Source of the DNA: Sphingomonadaceae bacterium
GTDB lineage: Bacteria > Pseudomonadota > Alphaproteobacteria > Sphingomonadales > Sphingomonadaceae
Length of the DNA stretch: 56,510 nt
Assembly (NCBI GenBank): GCA_947477745.1
Contig: CANJUF010000020.1
Coordinates: 1-56,510 of the forward strand
Direction: 5' to 3'
Below are positions 33,159 through 41,000 of this stretch, one piece after another; position 1 is the stretch's first letter, and each line of letters starts with the position of its first letter. Both the position numbers and the translations under genes were made by a program. A model generated the notes under the pieces. That model saw only the letters and a list, made by a program, of their open reading frames with translations. It was not told the origin of the DNA and made no database searches.

Positions 33159-34313
33159 TCAGGCCATGATGCCCATCACCTTTTCGCCTTCGGTGGGCTG
33201 ATAGGGTTCCACCAGCCCGTTGATCGTGCCGTGCATGACGATGGCGCTCGCATCGTCGAGCACGCGGCGTGCGACAAGAAATTCGCCGCCAACCCAGCCA
33301 TGCCGGATAAACCTGCCGAAGCGCAGCCGGGTTCCCGGCGCGCCGGTCGCCGCGGGCATCATCTTGATGCGCTCGAGCGCGGCCTTGACGCCCTTGCCGG
33401 TCAGCGGGCGAGCGGTAGCGACCGCGGTGAGCATCATCCGGCCCACGTCATAGGCCAGCAGCGGCCAGTAAAACGCCGGGCGGCGATTGTATTTCGCCTC
33501 GAACCGGTCGAGAAAATCGCGGCCCACCTCGTTGCGCTCGTCGAACTGATCGAGCCCGACCCAACCGGCAAGATGTTCGCGCCACATGGGCGAGTTGGCG
33601 GCAAACTCGAAGGCCGTGCAAGTGTAGCGGCGCGGCATCCAGCCGAGCTCCTTGAGACCCGCATTGATGTGCTGGACGCCCAGCCCCATGCCGATGTGCA
33701 TCAGGCCATCGGGCTTGTTAGCGGCCAGCACGCGCAGCTCATCCACCTTGGTCGCGACGATCTGCGGGATCGCAACCTCGCCGGTTATCTCGATCCTCAG
33801 GCCCTTGCAGGCCTCGCGGGCCGAGCGCAGGTACTGCTCGCCAATCAGCGAATCCTCGAAGGCGATGCCCATGGTGCGGCAGCCGTCATAATACGCGACG
33901 TTCGCCATGATGATCGGCTCTTCTTCCATCGATCCGGCGGGCAGGCCGAACATGTATTCGCCCAGCATCGATTCGGTGCCGGCGACGGTGATGCAGGGCA
34001 CTTCGCCCGAATTGACATATTCGCCGAGCGGCGCGCCGTTCTCCGAGATCCACGGGCCGAAGATGATGACGCAGCCTGCTTCGACCAGGCGGTAATAGGC
34101 ATCGCGCACCGGCTTGAACGATCCGTTCGGCAGGCCGTTGGCCTGTTCGATGACATATTCGACGCCGCGGTCGAGCATCTTCTTCTCGCGCAGTTCATCC
34201 TCGGCAAGGCGGAACGCGGAAAGGACGATGCTTTCCAGCATAGAATCGCTGCCGCCGGTACCTTCGATATAGTCGATCAGCAGGCCGACCTTTACCGGCT
34301 CGACGCCGCTCAT
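33159..34313 (-). CDS. Periplasmic-binding-protein-like (Peripla_BP_6) protein without signal peptide
   Basis: The 384-residue protein resembles branched-chain amino-acid/amide-type ABC substrate-binding proteins. It has an opening KVGLLIDYIEGTGGSDSM, a FGPWISENGAPLGEYVNSGEVP hinge segment and two Rossmann-like lobes. No N-terminal signal peptide is visible, and no permease or ATPase gene is in the window. It may be cytoplasmic and act as a sensor, like AmiC-type binding proteins, or the signal may have been replaced. Its ATG overlaps the stop of a 14-codon upstream frame (ATGA). Confidence 0.75.
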   Translation of the reverse strand: MSGVEPVKVGLLIDYIEGTGGSDSMLESIVLSAFRLAEDELREKKMLDRGVEYVIEQANGLPNGSFKPVRDAYYRLVEAGCVIIFGPWISENGAPLGEYVNSGEVPCITVAGTESMLGEYMFGLPAGSMEEEPIIMANVAYYDGCRTMGIAFEDSLIGEQYLRSAREACKGLRIEITGEVAIPQIVATKVDELRVLAANKPDGLMHIGMGLGVQHINAGLKELGWMPRRYTCTAFEFAANSPMWREHLAGWVGLDQFDERNEVGRDFLDRFEAKYNRRPAFYWPLLAYDVGRMMLTAVATARPLTGKGVKAALERIKMMPAATGAPGTRLRFGRFIRHGWVGGEFLVARRVLDDASAIVMHGTINGLVEPYQPTEGEKVMGIMA

Positions 34314-34354
34314 GGTTGCACCTTGCCTGCCGGGCGATGGCTTTGAACTGTCAT
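34310..34354 (-). CDS. Possible 14-codon leader peptide coupled to the binding-protein gene
   Basis: A short frame starts at ATG 34354 behind a strong GAGGAGGGA ribosome site and encodes MTVQSHRPAGKVQP. It stops with TGA at 34312-34310, overlapping the ATG of the binding-protein gene. The downstream gene itself lacks a good ribosome site, so its translation probably depends on this frame. It may be a regulatory leader or the remnant of a lost gene. Confidence 0.4.
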   Translation of the reverse strand: MTVQSHRPAGKVQP

Positions 34355-34515
34355 GGCGTTCCCTCCTCGATCAATTGTCTGACCTATGCCATGCGACCTT
34401 GAAGCAGCCTGCAAAAAGGTCAAGCCGCAGGGGCGATAGCGCCGGGGCGTGGCTACCCACGCTGGACAAGTGACGGCGACTCCGGCTTGTTGGCGCGGTA
34501 AACGGGAGATACGCC

Positions 34516-34935
34516 ATGGGCATCGCCGAAAACAAGCAGACGGTCCTCGCCTTCATCCAGGGCATGTCGAAGGATCCCGCCGTCTGGGACACCGTAGCCG
34601 ACACTGCCGAGTGGTGGATTCAGGGCAAGGGCACCGTGTCGAAAGATGAAATCCGCGCGATCGCGCAAGGCGGCCTGGGCGGCATGGTGACCTCGTCGCA
34701 AATGTTCATCGATCATGTGACCGCCGAAGACAACCGCGTCGCGGTCGAGGCCCACAGCCAAATCGCGATGACCGATGGCCGCTTGTTCGAAAATACCTAC
34801 CACTTCCTGTTCCTGCTCGACGACCAGGGCAAGATCGTCTCGGGCCGCGAGCATTTCGATACCGGATATGCCCGCGACTTCTTCGGGGCCGATGCGCAGG
34901 ACGCCCTGATTGCCGGAGCGCGCGGCGAAGGCTGA
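34516..34935 (+). CDS. SnoaL-like (NTF2 superfamily) protein, member of a convergent pair
   Basis: This 139-residue protein has the limonene-epoxide-hydrolase/SnoaL_2 look: AENKQTVLAFIQGM, WWIQGKGTVSKDE, then the strand block DHVTAEDNRVAVEAHSQ and NTYHFLFLLDDQGKI, ending REHFDTGYARDFF. The paralog on the other strand at 34946-35323 shares most of these blocks. Small NTF2 barrels of this sort are hydrolases, isomerases or dehydratases in catabolism of cyclic compounds. The ATG at 34516 has GGGAG nine bases upstream. Confidence 0.75.
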   Translation: MGIAENKQTVLAFIQGMSKDPAVWDTVADTAEWWIQGKGTVSKDEIRAIAQGGLGGMVTSSQMFIDHVTAEDNRVAVEAHSQIAMTDGRLFENTYHFLFLLDDQGKIVSGREHFDTGYARDFFGADAQDALIAGARGEG

Positions 34936-34945
34936 TCGTCAGCCG

Positions 34946-35323
34946 TCATCCCGCCTTGAGCACATCGCGGGCATAGGCCGTATCGAAGTGCTCGTGAACT
35001 TCGCAGACAAGGCCGTCGCGAACGAAGAACAGGAAATGGTAAGTGTTGTCATAGGGCCGGCCGTCATGCTGGCGGCCCCTGCCATCGCATTCGATGGCGA
35101 CGCGGTCGCCTTCGGCGGTGACATGGCGGATCGTCATGTGGCTGGGCGCCTTGGTTTTCGCCACGCGCTCGACCAGCGCCTTGAACTCGGCCAGCGACAG
35201 GAACCCGTGACCCTGGATCCACCATCGGGCATCCTCCGCGACCAGATCGAAGCGCGTCCCGGTTTCAAGCGATTTCAAAAATGCGAGCGCAACCTGTTTG
35301 TTCGCTTCGATATTCTGGATCAT
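34946..35323 (-). CDS. SnoaL-like (NTF2 superfamily) protein, member of a convergent pair
   Basis: The 125-residue protein has the same segments as its neighbour: ANKQVALAFLKS, WWIQGHGFLS, RHVTAEGDRVAIECDGRG, NTYHFLFFV and EHFDTAYARD. So the two arose by duplication followed by inversion or insertion into another operon. Its ATG overlaps the TGA of the sulfotransferase (ATGA), making it the last gene of the five-gene molybdoenzyme operon. The function is not known; an epoxide- or lactone-hydrolysing role would fit the family. Confidence 0.75.
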   Translation of the reverse strand: MIQNIEANKQVALAFLKSLETGTRFDLVAEDARWWIQGHGFLSLAEFKALVERVAKTKAPSHMTIRHVTAEGDRVAIECDGRGRQHDGRPYDNTYHFLFFVRDGLVCEVHEHFDTAYARDVLKAG

Positions 35324-36501
35324 TCACCGGGTTCCTCGAAGGGGATGCCGTAAGCCTCGTAGTAGAAGTCGAAGCGCCCGCGCACCTCTTCAACCGCAAT
35401 TCCAAGATCGCGGATATCATAGCGGTGCGCGCCGAACCTGCCCTTGCGGTTGGCTGCAACATAGGCGGCCATCGCCTCGCGCGCTTCATTCGTGAACGCG
35501 ATATTGTGCCGCTCATAAACCCGCGCCACCTGCACCAGTGGATCGCGTTCGAGATCGAGATAAAGCACGTCGGCAAAGCGGTCCTCGCGGCCCGGGCCTT
35601 CGCGCCAGGCCATCATCGCCCGGGTACTGGCGACCGCGCCTTCGATCGAGGCGAGCACATAGTCGCGCCCGAATTCCTGGAACGCGTTCCCGAACTGTCG
35701 GCGGTGCGCGTAAAGCAGCCCGATAATCGAGGCCATGCTCTTAACTGGATCGCGGTGACACAGCACCATTCGCGCATCGGGATATTCGGCGAAAAGCTGC
35801 GGCAGCAAGGCGATGTGCGAGGGGTTCTTGAGCACCCATTGGCTGCGTTCCTGCCCGAACTGGAGCGCCTGCATCACCTTGCGGTGAATGCGATAACCCG
35901 CGCCGGGATCGCCATTTTGCGCCAGCCATCGCGCATATGAGGGCACGTTCCAGAAGAACGGAAACGAATAGCCGGTGAAGGCGTATTCGACGATCAGCGT
36001 GTCTTCGGCCACGCCCTCGCTGGCATAATCGTGCTTCTCGCGCACGTCGCTATCCTGCCAGCCCTCGAACCGGATGAAGTGCTCCCCCGCCGCGCGCTGC
36101 GGCGCATTGTCGGTGGCAGGATGATTGGGTGGCGGCGAAAGGGTCCAGATCTGCCAGTGGCGCGGCGACAGATTGCGCTGGTCGCTCGCCAGCAGCGATT
36201 GCAGGTAGCTTGTGCCCGATCGGCCATGCCCGGCGATGAACAGGGGCGCGTGGATTTGCTCGGCCGCGATGCCGGGGGACCGCGCCCGATCGGCATACAA
36301 GCGCAGCCGACCGGCGAGCAGCTTGAGAACATGGCTGCGCGTGCGCGCCACGCCCTGATCGGTAAGCTCGGCTTCTGTATTGAGCGCACCAATGAAGGCG
36401 TGGAAGGGCGCGCGCCATTCCTCGTCGCCCCAGTCATTCGATCCGGCGATTGTCTCCGCTTCGGCCAGCAGCGCTTCAACGTCGAAATAACGTGCCGTCA
36501 C
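35320..36501 (-). CDS. Sulfotransferase family protein (PAPS-dependent)
   Basis: The 393-residue protein has the 5'-phosphosulfate loop FIAGHGRSGTSYL (GHGRSGTS at 91-98) and the 3'-phosphate segment MVLCHRDPVKSMAS, the two PAPS contacts of the Sulfotransfer_3 family. The end NRKGRFGAHRYDIRD is shared with the other sulfotransferase at 48676-49830. It would transfer a sulfo group from PAPS to an alcohol or phenol. I chose GTG 36501, seven bases past the GST stop, because the frame upstream of it is GST antisense noise. The gene is fourth in a five-gene operon. Confidence 0.8.
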   Translation of the reverse strand: MTARYFDVEALLAEAETIAGSNDWGDEEWRAPFHAFIGALNTEAELTDQGVARTRSHVLKLLAGRLRLYADRARSPGIAAEQIHAPLFIAGHGRSGTSYLQSLLASDQRNLSPRHWQIWTLSPPPNHPATDNAPQRAAGEHFIRFEGWQDSDVREKHDYASEGVAEDTLIVEYAFTGYSFPFFWNVPSYARWLAQNGDPGAGYRIHRKVMQALQFGQERSQWVLKNPSHIALLPQLFAEYPDARMVLCHRDPVKSMASIIGLLYAHRRQFGNAFQEFGRDYVLASIEGAVASTRAMMAWREGPGREDRFADVLYLDLERDPLVQVARVYERHNIAFTNEAREAMAAYVAANRKGRFGAHRYDIRDLGIAVEEVRGRFDFYYEAYGIPFEEPGE

Positions 36502-36508
36502 CGGGGCT

Positions 36509-37237
36509 TCAGCCCCTCGGGCTGGCGAGTTCGCCCATCTTCGCCGCCGCAGCCTCACCGAACATGCTGCGCTGGAATTGCTCCTGCGAGAACGGCCGCG
36601 TTTCATCGCGCGCCGCCATGACCTTTTCATAGGCGCGCTTGACAGGATCGCGCGCGGCAATCGCACCATGCCAGCGCGCGAGGTCGGGATAGCCTTCAAG
36701 CGAATCGGCGAAGCGGTCGTAGATGTTGACCCAGCCGTAAGCGCCCATGTCGGCAATCGAATAGTCGCCCGCGATCCATTCGCGGCCCTTCAGGTGCGCG
36801 TCGAGAACCCCCCAATGCCGCTTAACCTCGCCGATATAGCGCAGCTGGCCATAAGGCCGCGTCTCTTCGGGCGCATAGCGGATGAAGTGAATCGCCTGGC
36901 CGCTCAGCGGGCTGAGACCCGAGCTTTGCCAGAACAGCCATTGTAGCGCCTGCGCGCGCATGCGCAGCTCTTCCGGCAGGTAGCGCCCGGTCTTTTCGGC
37001 GAGGTAGACCAGGATCGCGCCCGATTCGAACATGGCGAGCGGCTCGCCGCCGTCAGCCGGTTCATGATCGACAACCGCAGGCACCTTGCCGTTGGGCGAA
37101 ATCGCGCGAAATTCCGGCGTGTGCTGTGCGCCCTCGCCCACCGGGACGTAATGCGCGGCCCAATCGAGCCCGCACTCTTCGAGCATCATGGCCACCTTGA
37201 ACACGGCGGGAGAACCTTCGACGTAGAGGTCGATCAT
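36509..37237 (-). CDS. Glutathione S-transferase
   Basis: The 242-residue protein has a thioredoxin-like N-terminal domain (MIDLYVEGSPAVFKV, the cis-proline in NGKVPAVVD, the glutathione-binding ES in FESGAILVYLAEK) and an all-helical C-terminal domain with the SIADMGAYGWV N-capping motif. YghU/Ure2p-like GSTs look similar. Possible reactions are glutathione conjugation, ether cleavage or dehalogenation in catabolism. It is 12 bases after the aldehyde dehydrogenase stop and seven before the sulfotransferase start. Confidence 0.9.
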   Translation of the reverse strand: MIDLYVEGSPAVFKVAMMLEECGLDWAAHYVPVGEGAQHTPEFRAISPNGKVPAVVDHEPADGGEPLAMFESGAILVYLAEKTGRYLPEELRMRAQALQWLFWQSSGLSPLSGQAIHFIRYAPEETRPYGQLRYIGEVKRHWGVLDAHLKGREWIAGDYSIADMGAYGWVNIYDRFADSLEGYPDLARWHGAIAARDPVKRAYEKVMAARDETRPFSQEQFQRSMFGEAAAAKMGELASPRG

Positions 37238-37249
37238 TTGCCTGTTCTC

Positions 37250-38755
37250 CTAGTTCCCCACCGGAAACGTGATCGCCTTGATCTGGGTATATTCGTTGTA
37301 ACCTTCTTCGCCCCACTCGCGGCCAAGCCCTGAGCGCTTGTAGCCGCCAAACGGGGTATCGGGGTGCAGCCTGCCCGAGCCGCCGTTGATGCCGATCGAG
37401 CCGGTGCGCACCTTCATCGCCATTTCCATCGCTCTGCCCGCATCCGCCGAAATGATCGAGCCGCCAAGGCCGAAATCGCTCCGGTTGGCGATCGCGACCG
37501 CTTCCTCGTCGCTGTCGAAGCCGATGATCGACATGATCGGGCCAAACACCTCGTTCTGGCCAAGATAACTGTCGTTGAGGACGCCGTCGAAGATCGTCGG
37601 CTCGAAGTAGAAGCCGCCAGACAGCCGCTCGTCCAGCCCTTCGGGGCGCTTGCCGCCCGCGACCAGCGTCGCCCCCTCGGCCTGCGCGCGCTCGACGAAC
37701 ATTTCGGTCCGCTCCCGCGCGACCTCGCGGATCAGCGGCCCGGTGACGACGCCTTGCTCGAACGGATCGCCGACCTTCCAGTGTTTCATCGCCGCGCTCA
37801 GCGCGGCGACTAGATCGCCCCGGATCGCGTTGTCGACAAGGATGCGCGTAGTGCAGGCGCAGCCCTGCCCCGCCTGTGCGAAATTGGAGAACAGCACGCC
37901 CGGCAGCGCCTTGGCGATGTCTGCGTCGCGGCGCAGGATCATCGCCGACTTGCCGCCGAGTTCAAGGTGGCACTTGGTGATATGCGGCGCGGCCTGCGCC
38001 ATGATCATGCCGCCCACCTTGTCCGATCCGGTGAAGCTGATCATGTCGACGCGCGCGTCGCTGCACAGCGCCTCGCCGACATCGGCCCCGCCGGTCACCA
38101 TGTTGACGACGCCGGGCGGCAAATCGAGCTGCGCCACCATATCCATCAGCAGCAACGTTTGCAGCGGGGTATAGGGCGCTGGCTTGAGAACCACGCTGTT
38201 GCCCGCAGCAAGTGCGGGGCCAAGCTTCATCAGGCCGAGCAGGAAGCCCGCATTATAGGGCGTGATCGCCACCACCAGGCCGATCGGATCGCGCGTTGTC
38301 ACCGCGCCGCCCAGCTTGATCGTGCCATCGTGCCAGGGCGAGGAAACGATCGGCAGCGTCCTGACCGGATCGGCCGCAGACAGCTCGACGAACTTCGCCA
38401 TCTGGTCAGTGCCGAGCTGAAGCTGGCCCTCGCATTCCATGCGGGTATAGCCCATCTCGAGCATCATCAGCCGCACGATCTCGTCCTTGCGGGCAAGCAC
38501 CATGTCGAGCAGTTGCTGCATCTTGCCCGACCGGACGCAGCGGTCCGCACCCGCCCACACCCCTGCCTCGAAGCTCGCATGCGCAGCATCGAGCGCCTTG
38601 CGGGCTTCGGCAGGCGTGCCCACCGGCGCGGAGCCGATCACGCTGCCATCGATCGGCGTGATCGCCGGTTCGGTTCCCTGCGCGGCGGCGACGAACTTTC
38701 CGCCGATATACAGCGAATCGTAATCGCTCCGCGCACCCTTGGTAATGGCATCCAT
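37250..38755 (-). CDS. Aldehyde dehydrogenase
   Basis: The 501-residue NAD(P)-dependent enzyme has the general-base glutamate in LELGGKSAMI (about 265-275) and the catalytic cysteine in AQAGQGCACTTRI (about residue 300). The N-terminal part has the GxVVAITPYNAGF nucleotide-binding segment, and it ends with FGGYKRSGLGREWG. It oxidises an aldehyde to the acid in the cytoplasm. The AAGGAAG site precedes the ATG and the molybdoenzyme gene ends 22 bases upstream, so the two are co-transcribed. Substrate class is unknown. Confidence 0.92.
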   Translation of the reverse strand: MDAITKGARSDYDSLYIGGKFVAAAQGTEPAITPIDGSVIGSAPVGTPAEARKALDAAHASFEAGVWAGADRCVRSGKMQQLLDMVLARKDEIVRLMMLEMGYTRMECEGQLQLGTDQMAKFVELSAADPVRTLPIVSSPWHDGTIKLGGAVTTRDPIGLVVAITPYNAGFLLGLMKLGPALAAGNSVVLKPAPYTPLQTLLLMDMVAQLDLPPGVVNMVTGGADVGEALCSDARVDMISFTGSDKVGGMIMAQAAPHITKCHLELGGKSAMILRRDADIAKALPGVLFSNFAQAGQGCACTTRILVDNAIRGDLVAALSAAMKHWKVGDPFEQGVVTGPLIREVARERTEMFVERAQAEGATLVAGGKRPEGLDERLSGGFYFEPTIFDGVLNDSYLGQNEVFGPIMSIIGFDSDEEAVAIANRSDFGLGGSIISADAGRAMEMAMKVRTGSIGINGGSGRLHPDTPFGGYKRSGLGREWGEEGYNEYTQIKAITFPVGN

Positions 38756-38777
38756 CAGTCGTGCTTCCTTTAGCAGG

Positions 38778-40808
38778 CTAGGCCGGCGCCAGCGCCTCGG
38801 CCCCTTGCGAATTGCGCAGCCGCGTCAGCTCGACCGACAGGTTCGACGCTGCCGCCATTCCGGTGATCGGGTCAAGTTGGTGCACGCTCGTCAGATTGTT
38901 GACGTTGTACTGGCCTTCCCAGCCGTGCGGCACGTTGACCACGCCGCGCGACAGCGTCGGATCGATCTTCACCTCGCCGGTGATCTCGCCGTGCTGGCCG
39001 CGCAGGGTCGCTGTTTCTCCGTCGATCAGGCCGCGCTCGGCGGCATCCTCGACCGACACGTAGATCGCCGGGATTTCCTTCTTGTCGGGCACCTTGCGGC
39101 TGTTGTGCTGCTTGAGCAGGCGGCGCGAGATCAGCATCAGGTCGCTCGGCGGTTCAAGCTCCGCGAGCTGATCGACCAGCGGCTGCGGCGCGAGGCGGAA
39201 GCCGCCCATCTTGGCGGCATGTTCGAGCACCCAGCCGAAGATCCGGTCTTGCGCCAGCGTGTAATTGGCCTCGCCGCTCGTATCGATCGGCAGGCGCCCG
39301 CCCTGCCCGATGCGCGCCACGACATCGGCGTCGGTCATCGTGTCGGGATCGACGCCGGGGTTGAAATCCATTCCCATGCGCCGCCCCAGCTCGGTGAGGA
39401 TCCACCAGTAGGAGCGCGCCTCGCCGCGGGCAGGCACCATCGCGGGCGTGAACTGCGCGGCGACTGCCGAAAACGAGGGATCGACCGCCAGCGAGACGTC
39501 GATGCGTTCAAGCTGGTCCTTGGCGGGCAGCGCGTGAGTCGAGAAATTGGCGATGGTATTGTCGAGGATCTCGACCGTCATCAGCACTTCCAGCTTTTCT
39601 AGCGCCGACTTGAAACGGCCCGCATCGGGCATGCAGGTGAGGATATGTCCCGAAAGGTTGATCAGCGCGCGCACGTTGCCGCTCTCGATCTCGTCGGGCA
39701 GAGCGGCGCAGACATATTCGCCCGCCACGGTGCGCAGGTCAGGCCTGCTTGCCGGACCGGGGGTGCGCCAGCCTTCCTCGGGCGCGGGCGGCAGGCCCAT
39801 CTGTTCGAGCTTGAGGAAGAAGCCCGGATTGGCCCAGGCGCCGCCTTCTTGGTCGAGCGAGCCAGTCACGATCATCAGCGCAAGGCTCATCCAATGGGTG
39901 AGGTTGGCTGCGGGCGAGAGCGAGATGCCGGTGCCCGATTCGACGCTGAGGCGCCCCTGGCGGCGGACCGCCGCGAGGAAATCGTCGAGCTGGTCCGCCG
40001 CAACGCCGCTGAGCCGGGCGGCATGCTCGCGGGTATAGGGAGCAACCACTCCGCGCAGCTTGTCAACGTCCTGCGCGTGAGCCTCGAGGTAATCCCAGTC
40101 TGCCCCCTCTTCGAGCAAGCCGCGCACCAGAAAGGCGAGCACGGCATAATCGGTGCCCGGACGGGTTACGAGATGGCGGGTGGCCTTCATCGCGGTTTCG
40201 GTGCGGCGCGGATCGAGCACCCACACCTCGCCGCCATCGGTAAATTCGCGCAGGCGCTGCGCCGGGTTGTTGAGCATCGAGGTATGGCCGCCCGAGATCA
40301 CCGGGTTGGTGCCGACATAGATCACCATCCTGGTCCGGCCGAAGTCCGCGCGCGGCATGATGCCCAGCCCGGCCACCATCTCGCCGACCACGCCCTTGGA
40401 CATGACGTCGATCGACATGTCGGAATAATGCGACTTCGTGCCCAGCGCCTTGCGCATGTCGGGGACCATCGCATAAGCGGCGCTGTCCATGTAGGAGCCG
40501 CCGCCCTGGAACAGGGCAACCGCGTCCGGCCCCGATTCCTCGATGATCCGCGTGAGCTTGGCGGCAAGATCGTCAAGCGCCTCGTCCCAGCTCACCTCGA
40601 CCATTGCGCCGTCCTTGCGCATCTTGGGCACGAGAAGCCGGTCGTCACGGTGATGCAGTTCGCCTGCGTAACGTCCCTTGAAGCAGCTGAAGCCTTCGGA
40701 CAGCGGACTGTCGCGGTCGCCATTGACGCGGATCACCTCGTCGCCGTCCAGCTCGACCTCGAGGCCGCACAGCGCCGTGCAAATGCGGCAGAATGACTTG
40801 CGCTTCAT
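38778..40808 (-). CDS. Molybdopterin-dependent oxidoreductase (DMSO reductase family), single subunit
   Basis: The 676-residue protein begins with a [4Fe-4S] motif (Cys7, Cys10, Cys14, Cys42) and continues with the bis-MGD domains: YVGTNPVISGGH, VLDPRRTETA, and a C-terminal molydop_binding domain ending NVPHGWEGQYNVNNLTS. There is no twin-arginine signal, so it is probably cytoplasmic. No iron-sulfur or membrane subunit is encoded beside it, unlike formate dehydrogenases. It may be a hydroxylase, hydratase or transhydroxylase. The start ATG 40808 is where the cluster motif begins. It heads the five-gene minus-strand operon. Confidence 0.85.
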   Translation of the reverse strand: MKRKSFCRICTALCGLEVELDGDEVIRVNGDRDSPLSEGFSCFKGRYAGELHHRDDRLLVPKMRKDGAMVEVSWDEALDDLAAKLTRIIEESGPDAVALFQGGGSYMDSAAYAMVPDMRKALGTKSHYSDMSIDVMSKGVVGEMVAGLGIMPRADFGRTRMVIYVGTNPVISGGHTSMLNNPAQRLREFTDGGEVWVLDPRRTETAMKATRHLVTRPGTDYAVLAFLVRGLLEEGADWDYLEAHAQDVDKLRGVVAPYTREHAARLSGVAADQLDDFLAAVRRQGRLSVESGTGISLSPAANLTHWMSLALMIVTGSLDQEGGAWANPGFFLKLEQMGLPPAPEEGWRTPGPASRPDLRTVAGEYVCAALPDEIESGNVRALINLSGHILTCMPDAGRFKSALEKLEVLMTVEILDNTIANFSTHALPAKDQLERIDVSLAVDPSFSAVAAQFTPAMVPARGEARSYWWILTELGRRMGMDFNPGVDPDTMTDADVVARIGQGGRLPIDTSGEANYTLAQDRIFGWVLEHAAKMGGFRLAPQPLVDQLAELEPPSDLMLISRRLLKQHNSRKVPDKKEIPAIYVSVEDAAERGLIDGETATLRGQHGEITGEVKIDPTLSRGVVNVPHGWEGQYNVNNLTSVHQLDPITGMAAASNLSVELTRLRNSQGAEALAPA

Positions 40809-40935
40809 GTTGCTCTCCCATGTCGGCTGATCGTCGGGAAGCGATTCCCGCGGCCGCAGCATGGCGCATCGTATCAGGTATACAATTCCGCTCAAGCCGA
40901 ACCGCAAGCCGGTTGGCGCTGCCATGCGTGACTGC

Positions 40936-40981
40936 TTGCGCGCCGGTCCGCGCCGTCTATAAATGTCTAACTATAAGACGG
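40936..40981 (+). promoter_or_regulatory. Promoter with inverted repeat before the double CoA transferase gene
   Basis: TTGCGC (40936-40941) and TATAAA (40958-40963), 16 bases apart, form a likely promoter. The -10 is enclosed by an inverted repeat, CCGTCT (40953-40958) and AGACGG (40976-40981), whose inner flanks TATA/TATA are also related. The 192-base gap must also carry the divergent promoter of the molybdoenzyme operon, so one regulator could control both. Confidence 0.4.
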
Positions 40982-41000
40982 TGGGAGAAGACAAGTCGTC

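Noticed and set aside
32016..34346. A 776-codon plus-strand open frame
   Set aside because: It lies antisense to the amidohydrolase and binding-protein genes, which have clear family motifs. Its translation is rich in H, R, A, D and V in the way of GC-rich shadow frames and shows no domain.
38739..40796. Plus-strand frames opposite the molybdoenzyme and ALDH
   Set aside because: They are antisense shadows of genes with cluster cysteines and catalytic motifs, and have no start signals of their own.
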